This document shows positions 54,810-63,605 of a stretch of 64,000 bases of DNA, one piece after another. The stretch lies in NCBI RefSeq assembly GCF_023715505.1, contig NZ_JAMBOH010000002.1, positions 310,001 to 374,000 on the forward strand, in the 5' to 3' direction. The notes beneath the pieces were generated by a model, which saw only the letters and a list, made by a program, of their open reading frames with translations, searched no databases and was not told the DNA's origin. The stretch comes from Neobacillus cucumis (GTDB lineage: Bacteria; Bacillota; Bacilli; Bacillales_B; DSM-18226). The translations under genes and the position numbers were made by a program. How positions within the stretch are numbered: the stretch's first letter is position 1; each line of letters begins with the position of its first letter.

Positions 54810-54845
54810 ACATTTAACTACAGTCTAATCTAATAAAATGAAAAA

Positions 54846-56645
54846 CTAACCACTTACCTCTAATTGTTTCTTAAGCAAAAGGCTGAACATCCCTCTTTTT
54901 TCTTTAGCCAACTGATTAAACTGCCCTTGTTGGATAACCTCTCCCTGATTAAGTACAACTACCTGATCTGCATTTCTAATGGTTGATAGGCGATGTGCTA
55001 TAACAATAATAGTCATGGTTCCTTTAAGCCTTTCAAGTGCTTCTTGAATCTTTGATTCGTTTTCCGTATCCAGAGCACTTGTTGCCTCATCTAAAATCAA
55101 AATTGATGGTTTACGTAATATTGCTCGTGCTAGAACAAGCCTTTGCCTTTCTCCTCCAGAAAGTTTTATCCCCCTATCCCCTATTAGTGTATCTAGTCCG
55201 CTAGGTAACTTTTTAACGAAATCTTCAGCTGCAGCAAACCGTAAGGCTTCCCAAATTTGTTCCTCACTTGCCTTTTGATCTATGAGTAATAAATTTCCTC
55301 GAATAGTAGTATTAAACAAGAATGGATCTTGCGGCACATAACTGAGTGAATTTCTAAATGATAGGACAATTTCATTGTTTAAAGGTGCTCCATCAATTAA
55401 TACTTCCCCTCTTCCAGGCTGGTTAAGACCCATTAAGAGATCTATTAATGTGCTTTTTCCAGCTCCAGAAGGGCCTACAATAGCTGTCATGCGATTAACG
55501 GGAAATTGTAGGTTAACATTACTTAATGCATATTCTTTCTCTACTATATTATATTTAAAATACACGTTTTTACATTCTAGCCCTTTATTAATTTCCATTG
55601 GTTTTACATCATGAATCATTTTTTCATTAATTTCTCGGTACTCTAAACATTCCTTTTGCAAATTAAGAAGATTTTTAAAAGAAGGCAAAACTGAACCAAT
55701 CTGTTCCAAATTAGACTGGATTCCAGTAATTCTCGGCCATATTCTGGAGAATATAATAAGAATTAACACTAAAGAAGCAGACTGCCCTTTAAACAGTTTT
55801 ATAGATAGAAATACAAAGATACCAATCAAACATGCTGATACAACTTTATAAATAAAGGTAGTTCTTGTTTTTAAATCCGCAGTTCTAATTACGTTTTCTT
55901 CCATTTTTTCATTTAGTCTTTTAAACCATGAAATGTGCTTCTCCTCTAAATTATTACTCTTTATATCTTTAATACCATTAATATGTTCAGATATTCCCGC
56001 CATGTATGTTTGTGATAATTCAATATTATCCTTACCTAATTTATTATTTTGTTTAATGAACTTTCGTAAGAAAAAAACTAATACTAGTCCAAATGTAGTT
56101 ACAAAGATGGTCATCTTTACCGAAAATATGCAGGCAATTCCAATTTGAATAAGTGTAAATACAATGGATGATAGGAAATTTAGTAATAGATTTACTCCTC
56201 CACTTACGCGTCCTGTTTCCATAATCATTGAATTAATAAGGTCAGACTTTCGATTTTTCAAGAAAAATCCCCAATTAGCCAATAATATTAATTTATGTGT
56301 TTCTTCCCTTATTTTACGCGCAAAGCCTTGTTGAATTTTTGTATTTAAAATAGTTTGATTCCTTTGAAAGAAACTTTGGCTTATGATGACGAAAACAAAT
56401 ATAGCTAAGATTATAGTAAGGGCAATTGTCTGAGGAATACTATCAAAAATGAAAAGAATTTTTCTATTTAAGTAACTATCATGAATTTTTAGGTCTATAA
56501 TTTTCGTTACATTAATTAAGGGAAGTAGCAAATAAATACCTACGCCTTCAAATAAGCTAATTATAATCATAGCGAAGAGGTTAATATATAAGATTTTCCC
56601 TGAAAAAGAATGGATAAGCTTTAAAAAATGCATTGCTTCTTTCAT
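54846..56645 (-). CDS. ABC exporter of the lasso peptide cluster (LasD)
   Basis: 599 residues: six-helix membrane domain then ATPase with GPSGAGKST, LSGGERQR, ILILDEATSALD and IAHRLST. There is no peptidase domain. Lasso clusters normally have such an exporter, which also gives self-immunity. It overlaps the nucleotidyltransferase gene by four bases and is the last gene of the lasso operon. Confidence 0.85.
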   Translation of the reverse strand: MKEAMHFLKLIHSFSGKILYINLFAMIIISLFEGVGIYLLLPLINVTKIIDLKIHDSYLNRKILFIFDSIPQTIALTIILAIFVFVIISQSFFQRNQTILNTKIQQGFARKIREETHKLILLANWGFFLKNRKSDLINSMIMETGRVSGGVNLLLNFLSSIVFTLIQIGIACIFSVKMTIFVTTFGLVLVFFLRKFIKQNNKLGKDNIELSQTYMAGISEHINGIKDIKSNNLEEKHISWFKRLNEKMEENVIRTADLKTRTTFIYKVVSACLIGIFVFLSIKLFKGQSASLVLILIIFSRIWPRITGIQSNLEQIGSVLPSFKNLLNLQKECLEYREINEKMIHDVKPMEINKGLECKNVYFKYNIVEKEYALSNVNLQFPVNRMTAIVGPSGAGKSTLIDLLMGLNQPGRGEVLIDGAPLNNEIVLSFRNSLSYVPQDPFLFNTTIRGNLLLIDQKASEEQIWEALRFAAAEDFVKKLPSGLDTLIGDRGIKLSGGERQRLVLARAILRKPSILILDEATSALDTENESKIQEALERLKGTMTIIVIAHRLSTIRNADQVVVLNQGEVIQQGQFNQLAKEKRGMFSLLLKKQLEVSG

Positions 56646-57841
56646 TTCGGTTCCTCCAAGGAAAGTTCTTGCTTTCTAGCCTTCCTCCACAAGCATAAAA
56701 AAGGTCTTAATAAAAAATATAGAGAATGAAGTTTTTTGGGTAGTGGTAAAGTAACTACGTCGATATGGTACGGGTATAAATAACTTAGTATATATAATAC
56801 CTTTTGCTGACGAGACATTAACCTATATAAATGTTTTCTATGATATAAATAAACATCTTTTGGTAACATATCATTATGCAAATTAATCATTTTTTTTATA
56901 TAAAAAATTGCATCCTGAGCTAGTGATTTTGATTTTTGATTATTAATATATCGATGAGTTTCTTTTGTTTCAGCGACATCTAATAGTTGGGAAGACAAAA
57001 TAATGCATTGTCCTACAACATGAAAATTGTTGTGATTTTTTAAAAGAGAGTCAATTTTTTGCCAATCTATCCCTTGTTCAATCATTCCACAAATATCGTT
57101 GAGCCAACGTAGACGTGACCACCCGTGTCTTGCACCGTGTGAAACTAGAAATAAAAATAAATCCTCCCTACCTAACATATAGATTGGATTATTTGAAAAC
57201 TTTAATTCTCTTTTACGCTCCCATAATTCGTTGAATAATGGTTCCTTCCCAGGGCCAGGATGTAATCTCCAATGAATTTCTATCTTCATATTATTGCAGG
57301 AATGGTAATATGTTACATGATGGTGTCGCCATTTCCAATCCTCTAAGACTGTCTGTATGTAATCATCTTTTATATAACCCTTCAGTTCTAAAAGATTATG
57401 CATTTTCTCTAAATCATCAATGGGTATAAGTAAATCCAAATCCCCACACGTTCTTAGAGACATATCCCCATAAATTTCATTACCGAGCATAGGGCCTTTT
57501 AGAAAAATAGCTTTAATACCATTTATATTAAACAGTTTTGCTAATTCATTCATTTCACCACTCAGTTGGAGCATTTTAAAAACATTTCTCTTATAGAATC
57601 CACTAACTGATTGGATAACAAATTGAGGAATTAACTTTTCATCATATCGTTGAAGTTTGGAAGCAAGTATAGGATACACTCTATGATGTAACAACAAATC
57701 AAGAAACAATTTCCAATCAATGTTTTTGTACTCTGCTTCTATATATTTCTTTAATGAGTCTTCATTATTATCTTTTAACATTTCAAGTATTAGAATCAAT
57801 TCTTTAGAAACATCCCTCATGTCGAGAATAAATTTGTTCAC
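56642..57841 (-). CDS. Nucleotidyltransferase-family protein of the lasso cluster
   Basis: 399 residues with the NTP_transf_5 motif IKAIFLKGPMLGNEIYGDMS followed by LRTCGDLDLLIPIDDL, plus IEIHWRLHPGPG and a HGARHGWSRLRWLNDI segment. The same family is encoded in the left cassette at 16015-17106. Such genes recur in paeninodin-type clusters, where their role has not been settled to my knowledge. Confidence 0.78.
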   Translation of the reverse strand: MNKFILDMRDVSKELILILEMLKDNNEDSLKKYIEAEYKNIDWKLFLDLLLHHRVYPILASKLQRYDEKLIPQFVIQSVSGFYKRNVFKMLQLSGEMNELAKLFNINGIKAIFLKGPMLGNEIYGDMSLRTCGDLDLLIPIDDLEKMHNLLELKGYIKDDYIQTVLEDWKWRHHHVTYYHSCNNMKIEIHWRLHPGPGKEPLFNELWERKRELKFSNNPIYMLGREDLFLFLVSHGARHGWSRLRWLNDICGMIEQGIDWQKIDSLLKNHNNFHVVGQCIILSSQLLDVAETKETHRYINNQKSKSLAQDAIFYIKKMINLHNDMLPKDVYLYHRKHLYRLMSRQQKVLYILSYLYPYHIDVVTLPLPKKLHSLYFLLRPFLCLWRKARKQELSLEEPK

Positions 57842-57857
57842 TGTTATTACTCCTTAA

Positions 57858-58310
57858 TTAATAAATTCCTCGACTCTCTTTTGCAAATTTGCAAACAATT
57901 ACAAACCTTTTCATTTCCCTTGCGCCAGTCAAATATAGTGGGCCACATCTTAACCAAGCATGAGCAATCATTGCACCTTTCTCATCTTTGGCAGTTCCTA
58001 AATATAAGGTACTATCCATTTTGCGTCGATCGAGCATTTTCATTGCAGCAATAGCTTTTATCAAACATTGGCTTTCCCAAAAAGTATATTTACTCATAAT
58101 ATGGATGGCATGTGAAACTTGTTTTGCTATTTTTATTTTATTCTGATCAATTTCATAGGTTGTTTCACACATTTGAGAGCCTAGAAGAGGAGAAACTTTA
58201 TTAAAAGGAAAGGATTTTAGTATGCGTGCCCACCCTAATAGAATATACGCTTCGACAAGTAATCTTTTCATTTCTATATCTGAAGTGATAAATAAACGTA
58301 TCTTTCTCAC
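57858..58310 (-). CDS. Lasso peptide leader protease B2 (transglutaminase-like)
   Basis: 150 residues, the usual length. The catalytic Cys lies in WESQCLIKAIAAMKML (C82) and the His in AHAWLRCGPLYLTG (H117), the two hallmark segments of the LasB2/McjB protease family. It cuts the leader off the precursor once the B1 protein has bound it. It lies directly after the B1 gene. Confidence 0.9.
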   Translation of the reverse strand: MRKIRLFITSDIEMKRLLVEAYILLGWARILKSFPFNKVSPLLGSQMCETTYEIDQNKIKIAKQVSHAIHIMSKYTFWESQCLIKAIAAMKMLDRRKMDSTLYLGTAKDEKGAMIAHAWLRCGPLYLTGAREMKRFVIVCKFAKESRGIY

Positions 58311-58342
58311 CTTTTACAAATCCTTCCTTACTATCTAAGCAA

Positions 58343-58645
58343 TTAAGCCTTTTCTATACTTATTAATTTCTCATTTAATAACAATTCTATAAAAGGCATT
58401 ACTTCTTTTTGGCACTTACTAGTCTCAACATTAAACTCTCTTGTTAGTGTTAATATTAATTGATTAATAGAAATAGGTTTTTCTATATTACTCCAAATAT
58501 ATCCACCAACCGAACCCAAATTATAATATTTTCCATTATCAATACTCATCATCACTGTTTCTCCGCCCATATCACTAATAATGTTTCCAGGGCTTTGCAC
58601 AATCGTTGTTTCCATCGTAAAATTATTTGTACTTAACATTTTCAT
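58343..58645 (-). CDS. Lasso leader-binding protein B1 (PqqD-like)
   Basis: 100 residues with the PqqD pattern ETVMMSIDNGKYYNLGSVGG, YIWSNIEKPISINQLILTL and FIELLLNEKLISI. It recognises the YxxP/WxxP leader motif of the precursor and delivers it to B2 and C. The ATG at 58645 follows GAGGAGAAGAG and overlaps the kinase gene end. Confidence 0.87.
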   Translation of the reverse strand: MKMLSTNNFTMETTIVQSPGNIISDMGGETVMMSIDNGKYYNLGSVGGYIWSNIEKPISINQLILTLTREFNVETSKCQKEVMPFIELLLNEKLISIEKA

Positions 58646-59574
58646 TTTCTCTTCTCCTCGTTTATACAACTTAGTATTATTGATACTAAGTTATCTGCGG
58701 TAAAAGCAGTCTGGGGTCTACTTAACTGGTACATGTTAATCTGATTAACTAACTTGGTTGATTTTGTAAAATGCCATTCACTAAGGCCTAGATTTTTAAT
58801 AAGTAAATTTCGATAAGTGTGAATGAAAAGTGTCTGCAAACGTGATAGACCTTCAATTACACTAAACTCAATTTGTTCCTTATTGTTAATAACTAATTCA
58901 AATAAACCTCCCAAGGGTTGGGGTGTGGATGTGAATTTGTGGTTAATTGGGATAGCAAACTTAGTTTCTCGTTGATAAATAGGCTTAAATTTCCTATTAT
59001 CTATTCCAAATTCCTTTAAGCTTTGCTGCCACAGTTTCTGTTGGGGATACGACGGAATGACCATTGGTACATCATCTTCTGTAAAATAAACACCAATAAT
59101 ATCATCTGTTAACAATTGATATCCTTGATGTAGAAATGCTGATGCTAGCGTTGACTTTCCTGCCCCTGAGTCACCAATAACGGCGTAGGCTTTTCCATTT
59201 ATAGAGACTGCACTCCCATGTAAAGGAAAGATACCTCGTTGCATCAGAATAGCTCCCATGCAACTCCCCAATAGGTAAAGTCTAATAACATCTTCTTTAT
59301 ATTCATTTATAGGTGATACAATGATTCGTCTTCCCTCTTCTATTAGAAATATAGCGATATCCTGAACCTTGAACATCACTAAAGTTTCATTCACGACAAG
59401 AGTACTTTGTGGTTCAGATAACGCTAACCATATATCAGATAAATCCTTTATTTCAATTTCTATATCTATTGATCTCAGTTTATTACTGTCAATCAGTAAT
59501 TCAGGAAAAGGGATTTTACTTTTAATTGAAAAGCCAAAAGCATTATAAACTACTTCATTTGCAACTATCTTCAT
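58642..59574 (-). CDS. HPr-kinase-like lasso precursor kinase
   Basis: 310 residues. The HPr-kinase core is visible: LHGSAVSINGKAYAVIGDSG, AGKSTLASAF (P-loop about 134-142) and YQLLTDDIIGV. In the paeninodin pathway the homologous kinase phosphorylates the C-terminal Ser of the precursor; the precursor here also ends in Ser. The ATG at 59574 behind GGAGTG is preferred to the GTG that overlaps that site. A terminator hairpin separates it from the precursor gene. Confidence 0.85.
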   Translation of the reverse strand: MKIVANEVVYNAFGFSIKSKIPFPELLIDSNKLRSIDIEIEIKDLSDIWLALSEPQSTLVVNETLVMFKVQDIAIFLIEEGRRIIVSPINEYKEDVIRLYLLGSCMGAILMQRGIFPLHGSAVSINGKAYAVIGDSGAGKSTLASAFLHQGYQLLTDDIIGVYFTEDDVPMVIPSYPQQKLWQQSLKEFGIDNRKFKPIYQRETKFAIPINHKFTSTPQPLGGLFELVINNKEQIEFSVIEGLSRLQTLFIHTYRNLLIKNLGLSEWHFTKSTKLVNQINMYQLSRPQTAFTADNLVSIILSCINEEKRK

Positions 59575-59605
59575 ACTTTTCACTCCATTAAATCACTGAT
59601 GATAT

Positions 59606-59644
59606 AAAAAGCCCTTATATCCTATTTCTATATAAGGGCTTTTT
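59606..59644 (-). terminator. Hairpin terminator between lasso precursor and kinase genes
   Basis: AAAAAGCCCTTATAT and ATATAAGGGCTTTTT pair perfectly around a nine-base loop. Partial termination here would make precursor mRNA more abundant than mRNA for the maturation enzymes. Confidence 0.9.
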
Positions 59645-59746
59645 ATGTAAGTTGAACCAATGTTCAATCGTTAAATATGTACTTCATATTTAATAGTACA
59701 TACACATTAACTTAATCACAAAAATTATCGATTGGCTCTTCTTCAA

Positions 59747-59902
59747 TTAGCTTTTTGAGTCCATATGCTGATGTGTAATTGGATCTGTTGGGATTGGCTG
59801 ACCATTGGACCAGTCGGCATCATATTTACTTCCAGAAACATTATGCATCGTCATCTTAACATCTAACACTTCTAATGTAGGTTTTTGCCACTCTTTTTTC
59901 AT
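59747..59902 (-). CDS. Paeninodin-family lasso peptide precursor, 51 residues
   Basis: Too short for routine gene finding. The leader MKKEWQKPTLEVLDVKMTM carries the WxxPxL version of the YxxP recognition motif and the conserved Thr at position -2. The predicted core then begins HNVSGSKYD and would close a nine-residue ring between His1 and Asp9, with a long tail (ADWSNGQPIPTDP and onward) ending in Ser32. Paeninodin-family leaders share the KPTLEVLDV-MTM wording. His at core position 1 is unusual. A GGGGGTGA ribosome site lies inside the end of the cyclase gene, only four bases of spacing separate the two genes, and a terminator follows. Confidence 0.9.
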   Translation of the reverse strand: MKKEWQKPTLEVLDVKMTMHNVSGSKYDADWSNGQPIPTDPITHQHMDSKS

Positions 59903-59906
59903 TTAA

Positions 59907-61856
59907 TCACCCCCTTTCAAAGTATTTCTTAATTAAGCGGTACACTATCACTGATCTCATTAAAATTCTATAGTCAGGGTCAGACATACTTTCTATCCTA
60001 GGGCCCTTTTCACTTTTGATCAATGCAGAATTAATTACCTCTTCATTAAAAAATCCAACTACGCTTTTATTCTTAATAAGTTCCTTAATTTCTTCAATAA
60101 GCATGTTCCAATTTGGAACCATACGATGGAGCCAATCAGCTCCTTGGATCCCCCAGACACGTTGGTTTAGTCTAATCTGTTCCGGAAGCACATTTTCTGT
60201 TGCTCTTCGAATCAGTGCTCGATCTAACCCGTTCTGAACAAACTGTTCTTCAGGAACCGAAAAGCAGTAACGAACCACCCGAAGATCATTTGTAGGGTCT
60301 CTTTTCCAGAGTTTATAACGTAATGAAAGCTTTGAATTAAAAGTACTTCCAGAATTCCAAGTACATAAATCTTCGAATACGATTCTTCTTTGCTCATAAA
60401 TATTTTGTGAGGTTAACCAGCCGGAATGATCAATTCCATACTCTTTTAACTTTGAAAATACATCAGTTCTCTCCGCGAGTTCTGGACTGATAAGTGTAGG
60501 AGGTTCTTCCTCACTATCCCTAGCTGTCATTTGATTTATAATTGGAAATCCTTTTCTAACAATATGAGGAAGCAACCGAAATCTAGCTCCGCCTGTTTTC
60601 ATACTATATTGATGTAATTCTTTAACAAGTTGTATCCACTTCAACCGCTTTAATAGAACCGCATAATAATCTAGTGCAGATCCCCAAGAAATTGTCGAAT
60701 TACCTTTATCACCATTTAATAGAATACCAACTCCTTTTTCGTGAGCTTTTTCAAAAATCCCCCTTAACCAGAAAGAGTTTTCCGCAAATTTATACGGCAT
60801 TTCCATCACATCAAGATAGTCATCTATTTCGGAATAAGAACTCCTACCCTCAAAATCATAATAATGATCCGAGATTCCTCCTACATATTCAACTGTTTTC
60901 TTAATAAACGGACGTTCGTCTGGCATTAATTGCTTATGAGTATAGTCGACAAAATCCTTGGGTGGAATATAACTGAATGTATGTAATGTTTTATCTTGTT
61001 TTTTCAGTTCTTTTGCCGCAAATCCTACTACAGCACCGGAATCCAATCCGCCACTTAATTGTGAACCAATTCCACGAAAGGTTCTCAACCTGCAGTTTAC
61101 TGCCTTCTGGAAAACCTCTTGAAACGCCTCTACGTATTCTTCGTCCGAATTAAGTTTTATTTTTTCACTTGGGGTAAAAGCACCATACCTTCTTAAGGAA
61201 AGTTTATTTCTAACTACAGATATTGAGTGAAATGGCGGAACTTGTTCTATATTTTTAAAAGGAGTCATACGGGCATCTACTGTATCTATCATCCCAGTAA
61301 TCGCTAAAAATTCTGCTATATAGTGTTCGTTTAATTGTTTCTCTATATAAGGAAAAGACAATAGAGGTTCTATGGTTGTACAGAAAGTGAAGCGTGAATT
61401 AATGTAAGTGTAGTAAAGTGTCCTATATCCTGACGGATCTCTAGCACCAAAAAATTGTTGCTTTTTCTCATCCCAAATCATAAAAGCAAAATCGCCAACC
61501 AAATATTTCGGAGAGTCCTCTCCCCATTTATAATATGAAAGTAGGATTAATTCACTATCAGTTATTTGTTTCTGTCTTTCTTTTTTCACTTGTAATCTTT
61601 CAAACAGTTCTTCCCGGTTATCAATAATCGCATCAGCCGTAATCGCTAATTTCCGCTCATGATCATAATAAGGAAGCTTCTCGCCTACAGACTCCGGTGT
61701 AATCCACTGTGCATGGCAGCCAAGAAAGACTTTGTCGTTATGCCAAGTTTGAATATCATCCGCCGGATATTTTTCTAATTCTTTCATCATCCGGTTTCCG
61801 TGCTCTAGATTGATTGGTTCATCGTTTAAATGATATATTCCGGCTATAGCGCTCAT
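59907..61856 (-). CDS. Lasso cyclase, asparagine-synthetase-like (LasC)
   Basis: About 649 residues. The N-terminal glutaminase-like domain starts MSAIAGIYHL, without the catalytic Cys2 of true asparagine synthetase, as expected for lasso cyclases. The ATP-pyrophosphatase motif SQLSGGLDSGAVVGFAAKEL is intact. The enzyme adenylates the Asp9 side chain and forms the isopeptide ring. The ATG at 61856 has GCAGGAGGAAAAG upstream and is preferred to 61880. It is the first gene of the operon, behind two SinR-type boxes. Confidence 0.92.
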   Translation of the reverse strand: MSAIAGIYHLNDEPINLEHGNRMMKELEKYPADDIQTWHNDKVFLGCHAQWITPESVGEKLPYYDHERKLAITADAIIDNREELFERLQVKKERQKQITDSELILLSYYKWGEDSPKYLVGDFAFMIWDEKKQQFFGARDPSGYRTLYYTYINSRFTFCTTIEPLLSFPYIEKQLNEHYIAEFLAITGMIDTVDARMTPFKNIEQVPPFHSISVVRNKLSLRRYGAFTPSEKIKLNSDEEYVEAFQEVFQKAVNCRLRTFRGIGSQLSGGLDSGAVVGFAAKELKKQDKTLHTFSYIPPKDFVDYTHKQLMPDERPFIKKTVEYVGGISDHYYDFEGRSSYSEIDDYLDVMEMPYKFAENSFWLRGIFEKAHEKGVGILLNGDKGNSTISWGSALDYYAVLLKRLKWIQLVKELHQYSMKTGGARFRLLPHIVRKGFPIINQMTARDSEEEPPTLISPELAERTDVFSKLKEYGIDHSGWLTSQNIYEQRRIVFEDLCTWNSGSTFNSKLSLRYKLWKRDPTNDLRVVRYCFSVPEEQFVQNGLDRALIRRATENVLPEQIRLNQRVWGIQGADWLHRMVPNWNMLIEEIKELIKNKSVVGFFNEEVINSALIKSEKGPRIESMSDPDYRILMRSVIVYRLIKKYFERG

Positions 61857-61910
61857 CTTTTCCTCCTGCCATAATTTCATCAGTTTTACAATCTTTTAAC
61901 CGAAATTTAA

Positions 61911-61926
61911 GTTCACTAAATAGAAC
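61911..61926. promoter_or_regulatory. SinR-type box, proximal site of the lasso operon
   Basis: GTTCACTAAATAGAAC lies 55 bases before the cyclase start. Confidence 0.6.
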
Positions 61927-62045
61927 ATCAATTCCATAGTTAACTAAAAGAAATTTATTATGATTTAATTTCCCGAAAATATAGTATAATTTTATCAACG
62001 TTATGTATTCCAACTACTAATTAATATTACATAATACCCACTTTG

Positions 62046-62061
62046 GTTCTTTATTGAGAAC
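62046..62061. promoter_or_regulatory. SinR-type box, distal site of the lasso operon
   Basis: GTTCTTTATTGAGAAC lies 135 bases upstream of the proximal box; a TATACT -10-like element lies between them on the minus strand. Confidence 0.65.
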
Positions 62062-62190
62062 AACCTATAACCCTATCATATATCCATAACCTACCTCTGT
62101 CAACAACTTTTCCATTAACTATTTATATAATTTGTTAAAAAGATTTTTCGCCCAGTTTCTTCATTGATATAGTTATTATAAAAAAACAAA

Positions 62191-62219
62191 TTGACATAAC
62201 ACGAAATTTGTAGTAAATT
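62191..62219 (+). promoter_or_regulatory. Sigma-A-type promoter of the metI leader
   Basis: TTGACA at 62191-62196, a 17-base spacer, then TAAATT at 62214-62219, about 30 bases before the riboswitch. Confidence 0.6.
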
Positions 62220-62245
62220 TTATAAATAATCTAAATAATTGTTTT

Positions 62246-62355
62246 CTTATCAAGAGAGGTTGAGGGAAGGGCCCTGCGACACCTCAGCAACCTTCAATGT
62301 CTATTCTCATTGAAAAGGTGCTAAGTCCTGCAAATTTACTAATTTGCAAGATAAG
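62246..62355 (+). ncRNA. SAM-I riboswitch (S box)
   Basis: All consensus blocks are present: CTTATCAAGAGAGGTTGAGG, GGGCCCTGCGACACCTCAGC, AACC, AAGGTGCTAAGTCCTGC and the closing AGATAAG. With SAM bound the downstream terminator forms and metI-metC is shut off. Confidence 0.97.
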
Positions 62356-62381
62356 AAGAATGACAGGTGCGTCGTGCATAC

Positions 62382-62412
62382 AAAAGTCTTCTTCTTATAA
62401 GGAGACTTTTTT
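62382..62412 (+). terminator. SAM riboswitch terminator
   Basis: AAAGTCTTCTT pairs with AAGGAGACTTT and is followed by a T run; it is the expression platform of the S box. Confidence 0.88.
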
Positions 62413-62492
62413 TATTTATTAAAAAGCTTTATCACTCAATCGCGTTAATGTGGAACATTATAAACATTTATTTATTACAAGGAGCGTGCCTT

Positions 62493-63605
62493 ATGTACAA
62501 AATCGATACAAAACTTGCCCAAATCGGCAACCGCAGTGAAACAACAACTGGAACCGTAAACCCGCCTGTATATTTTTCAACAGCCTTCCGTCATGAAGGA
62601 ATCGGGCAATCTACTGGATTTGACTATACTCGAACAGGAAATCCAACGCGCCAGCTCCTTGAAAAAACGATCGCTGATTTAGAAGATGCGGATCAAGGAT
62701 TTGCCTGCAGCTCTGGTATGGCTGCCATTCAACTTATCCTTGCTTTATTTGAATCTGGTGACGAATGGATCGTTAGTGAAGATTTATATGGTGGTACTTA
62801 CCGCCTATTAGAAAAAGGCTATAAAAAATGGGGCCTAACGACTCAATATGTAAATACCTGTTGTCCGGAAGAAGTTGAAAAGAAAATCACCCCACAAACA
62901 AAGGCGATTTTCCTAGAAACACCAACCAATCCGCTTATGCAGGAATCAGATATTGCTGCGATTTCAAAGATTGCCAAACAACATGGCCTATTGTTAATCG
63001 TGGACAATACGTTCTATACACCGCTTTTACAACAGCCAATCAACCTTGGTGCGGATATCGTCATCCATAGTGCTACGAAATACCTTGGTGGTCATAATGA
63101 CGTTCTTGCTGGCCTAGTTGTTGCAAAAGGAAAGGAAATTTGTGAAGCATTGGCCTTCCACCATAACGGTGCCGGAGCGGTTTTAAGTCCGTTTGATTCT
63201 TGGCTATTAATGCGCGGAATGAAGACATTGTCCCTAAGAATGGAACGACATGAAAAAAATGCAAAGGCCATCGTAGAATTCTTTTCACAGCATGATGCGG
63301 TAACAGATGTTCTCTACCCAGGACGCGGCGGAATGGTTTCCTTTAGAATTAAGGACGAAGCATGGGTGAATCCATTCTTACAGAATTTAAATTTAATTAG
63401 TTTTGCGGAAAGCTTAGGTGGAACGGAAAGCTTCATTACTTATCCAGCAACGCAAACACATATGGATATCCCAGAAGAGATTCGCATTCAAGCCGGCGTT
63501 TGCAATCGTTTATTACGTTTCTCGGTTGGAATTGAAGACTCACAAGATATCATTGAAGACTTACAACACGCTTTTGCTAAGGTACAGGAAGGGGTAATTG
63601 CATAA
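62493..63605 (+). CDS. metI: Cystathionine gamma-synthase/O-acetylhomoserine thiolyase MetI
   Basis: About 370 residues, Cys/Met metabolism PLP family. MYKIDTKLAQIGNRSETTTG start, GFDYTRTGNPTRQLLE, SSGMAAIQLIL, the PLP lysine in HSATKYLGGHND and SLGGTESFITYPATQTH are typical and close to B. subtilis MetI. It condenses O-acylhomoserine with cysteine or sulfide. The open frame extends to 62367, but the ATG at 62493 behind AAGGAGCG is the real start. The stop overlaps the metC start by one base. Confidence 0.95.
   Translation: MYKIDTKLAQIGNRSETTTGTVNPPVYFSTAFRHEGIGQSTGFDYTRTGNPTRQLLEKTIADLEDADQGFACSSGMAAIQLILALFESGDEWIVSEDLYGGTYRLLEKGYKKWGLTTQYVNTCCPEEVEKKITPQTKAIFLETPTNPLMQESDIAAISKIAKQHGLLLIVDNTFYTPLLQQPINLGADIVIHSATKYLGGHNDVLAGLVVAKGKEICEALAFHHNGAGAVLSPFDSWLLMRGMKTLSLRMERHEKNAKAIVEFFSQHDAVTDVLYPGRGGMVSFRIKDEAWVNPFLQNLNLISFAESLGGTESFITYPATQTHMDIPEEIRIQAGVCNRLLRFSVGIEDSQDIIEDLQHAFAKVQEGVIA

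Noticed and set aside
59747..59902. Lasso core starting at Gly5 or Ser4 of the proposed core
   Set aside because: The conserved Thr at -2 and the nine-residue distance from His1 to Asp9 favour His1; starts at Ser4 or Gly5 would leave the Thr too far away.
62367..62492. Extended N-terminus of metI from 62367
   Set aside because: The region is the riboswitch terminator; the family N-terminus and a good ribosome site begin at 62493.
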